A DNA stretch of 15,384 bases from Candidatus Portnoyibacteriota bacterium (lineage in GTDB: Bacteria; Patescibacteriota; Minisyncoccia; RBG-13-40-8-A; JAUWHN01): the NCBI GenBank assembly GCA_030605865.1, contig JAUWHN010000033.1, positions 1 to 15,384 of the forward strand. The letters are read 5' to 3'. Positions 6,600 through 12,007 of this stretch are shown here, in pieces. Made by a program: the position numbers and the translations under genes. The notes beneath the pieces were generated by a model. That model made no database searches. It saw only the letters and a program-made list of their open reading frames with translations, and was not told the DNA's origin. Position 1 is the stretch's first letter; every line of letters begins with the position of its first letter.

Positions 6600-6658
6600 C
6601 TGAAACCTGTAACCTGTAGCCCAAGATTTTTCTTGAGTTTCAAGTTTCAAGTTTCAAG
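6600..6658 (+). repeat. Period-7 repeats and hairpin in atpB-atpE leader
   Basis: The gap holds three 7-mers CTGAAAC, CTGTAAC and CTGTAGC (6600-6620), a hairpin CAAGA-TTTT-TCTTG (6622-6635), then three exact copies of GTTTCAA (6637-6657). The first and last arrays are partly complementary (TGAAAC against GTTTCA), so the whole stretch could fold back on itself just upstream of the atpE start at 6664. No Shine-Dalgarno sequence is evident there. A role in raising or tuning translation of the abundant c subunit is inference. Confidence 0.6.
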
Positions 6659-6663
6659 ATAAT

Positions 6664-6891
6664 ATGGATTTAGAAACCATAAAGACAATCGTTGCCGGCG
6701 CAACCATTGTTTTTGGGGTGGTAACGCCCGCCTATGCCATTGGTCGGTTAGCTACTCAAGCAATGAAGTCTATTGGACGAAATCCCGAGGCAGCTAATAA
6801 AATTCAAACTCCAATGGTTTTAGCTATTGCCTTTGCCGAAGCAATCGCTATTTACGTTCTGGTAGTTGCGCTGGTGATAAAATTTGTGTAA
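6664..6891 (+). CDS. atpE: ATP synthase Fo subunit c
   Basis: A 75-residue hairpin of two membrane helices that multimerises into the rotor ring. The polar loop is GRNPEAANK (38-46) and the ion-carrying carboxylate is Glu59 in AFAEAIAIY. Aligned with sodium-type rings (Gln32, Glu65, Ser66 in Ilyobacter), the Gln position is Ile26 and the Ser position is Ala60, so Na+ coordination is not supported and H+ is the likely ion. The usual GxGxGxG helix-packing run is changed to T21-x-A23-x-A25-x-G27, with Pro22 inside. It stands after the repeat-rich gap and 3 nt before atpF. No signal peptide is seen. Confidence 0.95.
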   Translation: MDLETIKTIVAGATIVFGVVTPAYAIGRLATQAMKSIGRNPEAANKIQTPMVLAIAFAEAIAIYVLVVALVIKFV

Positions 6892-6894
6892 ATC

Positions 6895-7410
6895 ATGAAC
6901 GAACTTTTCCATAAACTTGGTGTTGAATGGAAGCTTCTGCTTGCCCAGATAGTTAATTTTGTAATTCTTCTTTTTCTCTTGAAAAAATTTTTGTATAAGC
7001 CGCTTATAAATTTGATGAATAGCAGACGGCAAAAAATCGTTGAGGGGTTGGAAAAAGCTAAAAAAGGAGAAGAAGAGTTTCAAAAAATTCAAGAGCTTCG
7101 GGAAAAGGAACTGATTAAAATTCAAAAAGAGGCCGAAGTAATAATTGCTAAAGCAAAAGATGTTGGCGATAAGAAACAGCAGGAAATTCTCAAAGAAGCA
7201 GAAGAAAAGACTAAAAAAATTATTGAGATAGGTAAGGGGATGATTGAAATTGAAAAGGAAAAAATGTTAAAAGAAGTGCGGCAGGACATCGCGGATTTGG
7301 TAGTAGCAGCCACTGGAAAGATTTTAGAAGAGAAAATGGATAAAGGGAGAGAAAAAGAAATGATTAACGAAGTTATCAAAAAATTAGAGAAACAGCGATC
7401 TGGTATATAA
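6895..7410 (+). CDS. atpF: ATP synthase Fo subunit b
   Basis: A 171-residue peripheral-stalk subunit. An N-terminal membrane helix at about 15-34 is followed by the conserved FLYKPLINLMNSRRQKI and then a long, highly charged helix rich in Lys and Glu that would form the right-handed coiled-coil dimer reaching the F1 head. The C-terminal part DIADLVVAATGKILEEKMD (136-154) is the usual delta-contacting region. Length and architecture are normal. There is a single b-type gene in the operon, so a homodimer is expected. The ATG is 3 nt after the atpE stop, with no obvious Shine-Dalgarno sequence. Confidence 0.95.
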   Translation: MNELFHKLGVEWKLLLAQIVNFVILLFLLKKFLYKPLINLMNSRRQKIVEGLEKAKKGEEEFQKIQELREKELIKIQKEAEVIIAKAKDVGDKKQQEILKEAEEKTKKIIEIGKGMIEIEKEKMLKEVRQDIADLVVAATGKILEEKMDKGREKEMINEVIKKLEKQRSGI

Positions 7411-7422
7411 TTTTTGCTCCAT

Positions 7423-7806
7423 ATGCTTTATAGTCCAAAACAATATGCTCAAGCATTATATGATTCTTTAAAAGATGTTAAAGAAGGCGAGATTGATTTA
7501 ATCTTTAAGAATTTCTATAGTATTTTATTGAGAAATAATGATTTAAAATTAATCAATAAAATTATTGGGAAAATTGAAGAGATTGATAAGGAAGAAAGAG
7601 GAGTAGTGGAAGTTGAGGTAACTGGCGCTAAGGAAATAGATAAAGACTTAGTGTCAAAATTACGTAATTTAATTGGCAAGAAAGCAGAAATAAAAGAAAA
7701 AGTTGACCCCGGTCTAATCGGCGGCCTAAAAATTCAAATAAACGACCTTTTAATCGACGGCTCAATAAAAGCCAAGTTAAATAAATTAAAACGGAGTTTA
7801 ATATAA
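7423..7806 (+). CDS. atpH: ATP synthase F1 subunit delta, shortened
   Basis: A 127-residue delta/OSCP subunit that caps F1 and ties it to the b stalk. The N-terminus LYSPKQYAQALYDSL matches the family's first helix, and the C-terminal KVDPGLIGGLKIQINDLLIDGSIKAKLNKL is the strongly conserved signature. Normal delta is about 175-180 residues; the middle of the N-terminal helical domain appears reduced by about 45 residues. The ATG at 7423 is preferred; a TTG at 7414 in the same frame would add only three residues. It is 12 nt after atpF and 2 nt before atpA. Identity is supported by sequence and position. Confidence 0.92.
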   Translation: MLYSPKQYAQALYDSLKDVKEGEIDLIFKNFYSILLRNNDLKLINKIIGKIEEIDKEERGVVEVEVTGAKEIDKDLVSKLRNLIGKKAEIKEKVDPGLIGGLKIQINDLLIDGSIKAKLNKLKRSLI

Positions 7807-7808
7807 GT

Positions 7809-9341
7809 ATGGACAAAGACTTTATTATCCAACAACTGAAAAAACAAATTGAAGGTTTTAAAGCTGAAGTTAAGGCCGAGAAAGTCGGTCGGGTTGTTAG
7901 GGTTGGTGATGGAGTGGCAATAGTTGCCGGCCTTCAAGACGTAATGGTAAGTGAAATGTTGGAGTTTGGCGGTTCTGTCTACGGCTTAGCCCTAAATTTA
8001 GAAGAAGACACTATTGGAACAATAATTTTAGGTGATTATAAGCAGATTAAAGAAGGGGATATTGTGAAGTCAACTAACAGGATTCTTCAGGTTCCGGTTG
8101 GTGATGCTTTGGTTGGTAGAGTAGTTAATCCTTTAGGCGAACCCTTAGATGGAAAAGGCGATATTAAAACCGATAAATTTTATTCAATTGAAAAAGTTGC
8201 TCCCCGCGTTATTACCAGAGAATCGGTTAACACCCCGCTTCATACCGGTATTAAAGCTATTGATTCAATTATTCCCATTGGCCGGGGGCAGCGAGAATTA
8301 ATTATCGGCGACCGCCAAATCGGAAAAACTGCTTTAGTGATTGATACAATTATTAATCAGCTAAAAGAACCTAAAGAAACCCGGCCGATTTGTATTTATG
8401 TTTCTATTGGCCAGAAAGAATCAAAAGTAGCTAAAATTATTGCCCGTTTTCAAGAAACCGGAGCAATGGAATATACTACTGTTGTGGTAGCTTCAGCTGC
8501 TGATCCTGCTCCGCTTTTATATATTGCTCCTTATGCTGGCTGTGCCATGGGCGAGCATTTTATGGATAAAGGGAAAGATGCCGTGCTTTTTTATGATGAT
8601 TTATCCAAGCACGCTTGGTCTTATCGCCAGGTTTCTTTACTTCTTCGACGTCCTCCGGGACGGGAAGCATATCCCGGCGATATTTTTTATCTCCATTCCC
8701 GGCTGTTAGAGCGAGCCGCTAAAATGGATAAAAAACACGGTGGCGGTTCTTTAACTGCTTTGCCGATTATTGAAACTCAAGCCGGTGATATTTCTTCTTA
8801 TATCCCAACCAATGTTATTTCCATTACTGACGGCCAGATTTATTTAGAGCCGGAATTATTTTATCAGGGAATCAGGCCGGCTCTAAATGTTGGTTTATCG
8901 GTTTCCCGGGTTGGTTCGGCAGCCCAAACCAAGGCAATGAAAAAAGTAGCTGGCAAGCTTCGTCTTGATTTAGCCCAGTATCGGGAATTAGCTGCCTTTG
9001 TTCAGTTTGGCGCGGAATTGGATAAAGCAACCCAGGATAGAATTGAAAGAGGGAAAAGAGTAACCGAAGTTTTAAAACAAAAACAATATGTGCCCATGGC
9101 CTGGGAAAAACAAGTAGTAATTATTTATGCCGGAGTTAATGGTTATTTAGATGATATTCCAATGGATAACATAGAAGAATTTGAAAATAAATTTTTAGAG
9201 CATTTGGAAAATATGCATCCAAAGTTACTTGAGGAAATTCATAGGAGCAAAGACCTTAGCGATAAAACAGAGAAACAGTTACAGAAAATAATTATTGATT
9301 TTAAGACAACTTTTAAACATGCAGTCGACAAGGGACATTAA
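7809..9341 (+). CDS. atpA: ATP synthase F1 subunit alpha
   Basis: A 510-residue non-catalytic nucleotide-binding subunit, present in three copies in F1. The N-terminal beta-barrel runs to about residue 95, the Walker A loop is GDRQIGKTA at 167-175 and the Walker B region is KDAVLFYDDLS near 256-266. The arginine finger that reaches into the catalytic beta site is Arg367 in SVSRVGSAAQ. Length is typical. A GGAG sequence at 7793-7796 lies 12 nt before the ATG, slightly far for a Shine-Dalgarno site. The last 23 nt overlap the start of atpG, implying translational coupling. Confidence 0.98.
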   Translation: MDKDFIIQQLKKQIEGFKAEVKAEKVGRVVRVGDGVAIVAGLQDVMVSEMLEFGGSVYGLALNLEEDTIGTIILGDYKQIKEGDIVKSTNRILQVPVGDALVGRVVNPLGEPLDGKGDIKTDKFYSIEKVAPRVITRESVNTPLHTGIKAIDSIIPIGRGQRELIIGDRQIGKTALVIDTIINQLKEPKETRPICIYVSIGQKESKVAKIIARFQETGAMEYTTVVVASAADPAPLLYIAPYAGCAMGEHFMDKGKDAVLFYDDLSKHAWSYRQVSLLLRRPPGREAYPGDIFYLHSRLLERAAKMDKKHGGGSLTALPIIETQAGDISSYIPTNVISITDGQIYLEPELFYQGIRPALNVGLSVSRVGSAAQTKAMKKVAGKLRLDLAQYRELAAFVQFGAELDKATQDRIERGKRVTEVLKQKQYVPMAWEKQVVIIYAGVNGYLDDIPMDNIEEFENKFLEHLENMHPKLLEEIHRSKDLSDKTEKQLQKIIIDFKTTFKHAVDKGH

Positions 9342-10257
9342 ACGCCGGATGCGGTCTATAGGAAATACCCAGCAGATAACCCGGGCAATGGAGGCAGTTT
9401 CAGCTACTAAAATGCGGAGAAGTCAGGAATTTGCCTTAGCTGCTCGGCCTTATGCTGAAAGTGCTTTGCAGCTTTTGGGAAATATTGGTCAAAAGACTGT
9501 TCGAGAAATCCATCCATTATTGGAGAGAAGGCGAGGTAAAGATATTTGCTTAATAGTTATAACCAGCGATAAAGGTTTATGCGGAGGGTATAATAGCGGC
9601 GTATTGCGAAAAGCCCAGGAATATTTAGATAAAAATTCAGAATCTAAAAATATTGATATTATTACGGTTGGCAAGAAGGCCAGAGATTATTTTAAGTTTC
9701 GAGGCTATGAAATAGCCGAAGAATTCGTTGGTTTTGGTGATTTTGTTAAATTAGAAGAAACAATGCCAATTGCAAAGCGGATTTTATTTGACTGGCAGGA
9801 AAAGAAATATTCTAAGATAGTTTGCGCTTTTACAAATTTTGTTTCTACCCTTAGGCAAGAGGCAGTTATTAGACAGGTTTTACCAATAACCAAAAAGGGA
9901 ATTAAGGAGATTATTGAAGGAATTATCCCAAAAAAGGGAAGATATGCGGAAAAAGATACCAGCCTTCGCCAAGGCTTCGGCGGGCAAGCAAGCTACAATT
10001 ATCGGTATATCTTTGAACCTTCCCGCGAAAAAGTCCTAAATGAACTTTTGCCATTATTAGTTGAAATTCAGGCTCACTATATGATTTTAGAGGCAAATGC
10101 CAGCGAGCATTCAGCTCGGATGGTGGCAATGAAAAATGCCTCGGAAAATGCCGAGGAAATTTTAGAGGAACTAAATCTTTTTTACAATAAAGCCCGTCAA
10201 TCAGCGATTACTAATGAAATCACAGAAGTAACCGCTGGTCGCGAGGCATTAGAGTAA
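9319..10257 (+). CDS. atpG: ATP synthase F1 subunit gamma with small in-frame insert
   Basis: A 312-residue central-shaft subunit that rotates within alpha3beta3. The N-terminal helix MQSTRDIKRRMRSIGNTQQI and the C-terminal helix NEITEVTAGREAL are the two conserved coiled-coil partners; the globular part includes VITSDKGLCGGYN near 75-88. Normal length is about 285-295. Part of the excess is TSLRQGFGGQAS at 214-225, encoded by a GC-rich palindrome and lying just before the conserved YIFEPS region. The start at ATG 9319 matches the family N-terminus; a TTG at 9295 adds eight unlikely residues. It overlaps atpA by 23 nt and ends 4 nt before atpD. Confidence 0.96.
   Translation: MQSTRDIKRRMRSIGNTQQITRAMEAVSATKMRRSQEFALAARPYAESALQLLGNIGQKTVREIHPLLERRRGKDICLIVITSDKGLCGGYNSGVLRKAQEYLDKNSESKNIDIITVGKKARDYFKFRGYEIAEEFVGFGDFVKLEETMPIAKRILFDWQEKKYSKIVCAFTNFVSTLRQEAVIRQVLPITKKGIKEIIEGIIPKKGRYAEKDTSLRQGFGGQASYNYRYIFEPSREKVLNELLPLLVEIQAHYMILEANASEHSARMVAMKNASENAEEILEELNLFYNKARQSAITNEITEVTAGREALE
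9959..9993. repeat. GC-rich palindromic insert within atpG
   Basis: CCAGCC (9959-9964) and GGCGGG (9979-9984) form an inverted repeat with one mismatch around TTCGCCAAGGCTTC, followed by CAAGCAAGC. It encodes SLRQGFGGQAS. The 13-mer GGCGGGCAAGCAA (9979-9991) occurs again at 13861-13873 inside uvrA. Sharing a 13-mer of this composition between unrelated genes in an AT-rich sequence argues for a dispersed element. Confidence 0.7.
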
Positions 10258-10261
10258 ATTT

Positions 10262-11626
10262 ATGAATATTGGAAAAATTGTGCAGATAATTGGCGTTGTG
10301 GTTGACGTTGAATTTCCAAAAAAGCTCCCGGGGATTTATGATGCCCTTGAGATTGAATTTAAAGGGACAAAGTTAATATTGGAGACTGCGCAGCATTTAG
10401 GGAGTAATAGAATCCGGGCAGTGGCCATGGATTCTACTGATGGATTAAAAAGAGGAATGGAGGTTGTTAATACGGGTAAACCGATTACTGTGCCGGTTGG
10501 TGATAAGGTTCTTGGTAGAATGTTTAATGTTTTGGGTGAGCCGATTGATGAAATGCCAGCACCTAAAGATGTTTCTCGTCAGCCAATTCATAGAAAACCC
10601 CCGGCCCTTAAAGACCAGTCAACTAAAACCGAAGTTTTTGAAACCGGTATTAAAGTTATTGATTTAATTGCGCCGTTTACTAAGGGCGGTAAGGTTGGCC
10701 TTTTTGGTGGAGCTGGAGTAGGTAAGACTGTTCTTTTAATGGAGCTAATTCGCAACGTAGCTGCTGAACATGGTGGTTATTCGGTTTTTGCCGGAGTAGG
10801 TGAGCGAACCCGAGAAGGAAATGATTTATATCATGAAATGAAAAAATCCAAAACTTTGGCAAAAACTGCTTTAACTTTTGGACAGATGAATGAAGTCCCC
10901 GGAGCCAGGTTGCGAGTAGGTTTAGCCGGTTTGACAATGGCAGAATATTTTAGAGACGAGGAAGGAAAAGATGTTCTTTTGTTTATTGATAACATCTTTC
11001 GTTTTACTCAAGCAGGTTCAGAAGTTTCCGCTTTGCTTGGTAGAATGCCTTCAGCTGTTGGTTATCAGCCAACTTTGGCAACCGAGATGGGCGAGTTGCA
11101 GGAAAGAATTACTTCAACTAAAAAAGGCTCAATTACTTCGGTCCAGGCAATTTTTGTGCCGGCTGATGATTTAACCGACCCAGCGCCGGCAACAACTTTT
11201 TCTCATCTTGATTCAACTATTGTTTTATCAAGGCAATTAGCAGAGTTGGGTATTTATCCGGCAGTTGATCCCCTGGATTCTTCTTCTACGGTTTTAGACC
11301 CGGAAATTATGGGCAAAGAACATTACGAGGTGGCACGGGAAGTCCAACGGGTTCTTCAGCGTTATAAAGACCTTCAGGATATTATTGCTATTTTAGGAAT
11401 GGAAGAATTATCTGAAGAAGACAAGTTAATTGTTAATCGGGCCAGAAGAATTCAGCGTTTTCTTTCTCAACCTTTCTTTGTTGCCGAGGTCTTCACAGAC
11501 ACCAAGGGCAAGTATGTTTCATTAGCTGACACTGTAAAAGGATTTAAGGAGATTCTTGAAGGAAAACATGATGATAAGAATGAACAGGATTTCTATATGA
11601 AAGGCTCAATAAATGAGGTTGGCTAA
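10262..11626 (+). CDS. atpD: ATP synthase F1 subunit beta (catalytic)
   Basis: A 454-residue catalytic subunit that makes or hydrolyses ATP. The Walker A loop is GGAGVGKTV at 149-157, the catalytic glutamate is Glu181 in GVGERTREGNDLY and the Walker B region is KDVLLFIDNIFRFTQAGSE. The region PADDLTDPAPATTFSHLDST and the C-terminal lever motif, here EELSEED in place of DELSEED, are present. Length is near the usual 460-475. The N-terminus MNIGKIVQIIGVVVDVEFP is typical, so the start at 10262, 4 nt after atpG, is well supported. It is followed 1 nt after its stop by atpC. Confidence 0.98.
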   Translation: MNIGKIVQIIGVVVDVEFPKKLPGIYDALEIEFKGTKLILETAQHLGSNRIRAVAMDSTDGLKRGMEVVNTGKPITVPVGDKVLGRMFNVLGEPIDEMPAPKDVSRQPIHRKPPALKDQSTKTEVFETGIKVIDLIAPFTKGGKVGLFGGAGVGKTVLLMELIRNVAAEHGGYSVFAGVGERTREGNDLYHEMKKSKTLAKTALTFGQMNEVPGARLRVGLAGLTMAEYFRDEEGKDVLLFIDNIFRFTQAGSEVSALLGRMPSAVGYQPTLATEMGELQERITSTKKGSITSVQAIFVPADDLTDPAPATTFSHLDSTIVLSRQLAELGIYPAVDPLDSSSTVLDPEIMGKEHYEVAREVQRVLQRYKDLQDIIAILGMEELSEEDKLIVNRARRIQRFLSQPFFVAEVFTDTKGKYVSLADTVKGFKEILEGKHDDKNEQDFYMKGSINEVG

Positions 11627-11627
11627 T

Positions 11628-11888
11628 ATGTTCAATTTACGCATACACACATTAGAAAAAACACTTTTTGACGGTGATGTTGAGTCAGCTCAGGTGCCGG
11701 GATCTACTGGCGAGCTGGGAATTTTAAGCTATCATATCCCCTTAATTACACCGCTGATAAAAGGACAAATTAAAATTAGAAAAAAATTAGCCGAAAGATA
11801 TGAAAAAGCTGATGAGGAGATTATTGAAATTAAAAAAGGATTCTTAGAAGTCAAGCCAAATCAGGTTGTGATATTAGCGGAGAAATAA
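11628..11888 (+). CDS. atpC: ATP synthase F1 subunit epsilon, beta-sandwich domain only
   Basis: An 86-residue epsilon subunit that links gamma to the c-ring. MFNLRIHTLEKTLFDGDVESAQVPG and GELGILSYHIPLITPL match the N-terminal ten-stranded domain, and the protein ends with NQVVILAEK, exactly where that domain ends. The helical C-terminal domain, which makes usual epsilons about 130-140 residues and can inhibit ATP hydrolysis, is absent; a terminator follows at once, and no downstream frame restores it. The start ATG 11628 has a good GAGGT Shine-Dalgarno sequence (11615-11619) 8 nt upstream inside atpD; an in-frame ATG at 11613 adds five residues and is less likely. It is the last gene of the operon. 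Confidence 0.94.
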   Translation: MFNLRIHTLEKTLFDGDVESAQVPGSTGELGILSYHIPLITPLIKGQIKIRKKLAERYEKADEEIIEIKKGFLEVKPNQVVILAEK

Positions 11889-11896
11889 AAATGGCC

Positions 11897-11949
11897 AAGC
11901 GTTAGCAACGAATCACGTCAAACGTGACAGGTAAGTTGCTGGCGTTTTT
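11897..11949 (+). terminator. Composite terminator of the ATP synthase operon
   Basis: An outer stem pairs 11897-11909 (AAGCGTTAGCAAC) with 11935-11947 (GTTGCTGGCGTTT) over 13 pairs with three G-U pairs. Within it lies a perfect inner hairpin TCACGT-CAA-ACGTGA (11913-11927). The right arm merges into a T5 run at 11945-11949. An A-run just before the left arm (11887-11891) would provide a T-run on the opposite strand, so it may work in both directions. It starts 8 nt after the atpC stop and insulates the operon from uvrA. Confidence 0.8.
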
Positions 11950-11974
11950 ACTTGTGGACTTTTTATTTGTAGAC

Positions 11975-12003
11975 TTGACATAATTTTTCGTGTATAATAT
12001 ATA
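11975..12003 (+). promoter_or_regulatory. uvrA promoter
   Basis: A consensus TTGACA is at 11975-11980. A perfect TATAAT at 11993-11998 is only 12 bp away, while TATATA at 11998-12003 gives a 17-bp spacer, so the latter may be the true partner or the TATAAT may act with little -35 help. Either choice puts the transcript start within a few nt of the ATG at 12008. The 9-mer GTGTATAAT here also occurs at the atp promoter (5560-5568). Confidence 0.65.
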
Positions 12004-12006
12004 CAC
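11990..12006. promoter_or_regulatory. Perfect palindrome over uvrA promoter, candidate operator
   Basis: GTGTATA-ATA-TATACAC is a perfect inverted repeat with 7-bp arms, covering the -10 region and ending 1 nt before the uvrA ATG. A protein bound there would block transcription. It resembles the LexA box of enterobacteria (CTGT-N8-ACAG) in shape but has GTGT/ACAC ends and one extra central base, so LexA binding is only a hypothesis. Confidence 0.4.
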
Positions 12007-12007
12007 T

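Noticed and set aside
6664..6891. Sodium-coupled ATP synthase
   Set aside because: The Gln and Ser ligand positions are Ile26 and Ala60; only the glutamate and a following tyrosine are kept.
7406..7411. TATAAT 11 nt before atpH as an internal promoter
   Set aside because: It overlaps the atpF stop region, there is no -35 partner, and the operon context makes a separate promoter unnecessary; an AT-rich chance match is likely.
11990..12007. GTG start adding six residues to UvrA
   Set aside because: It lies inside the -10 and the palindrome, and the family N-terminus fits the ATG at 12008.
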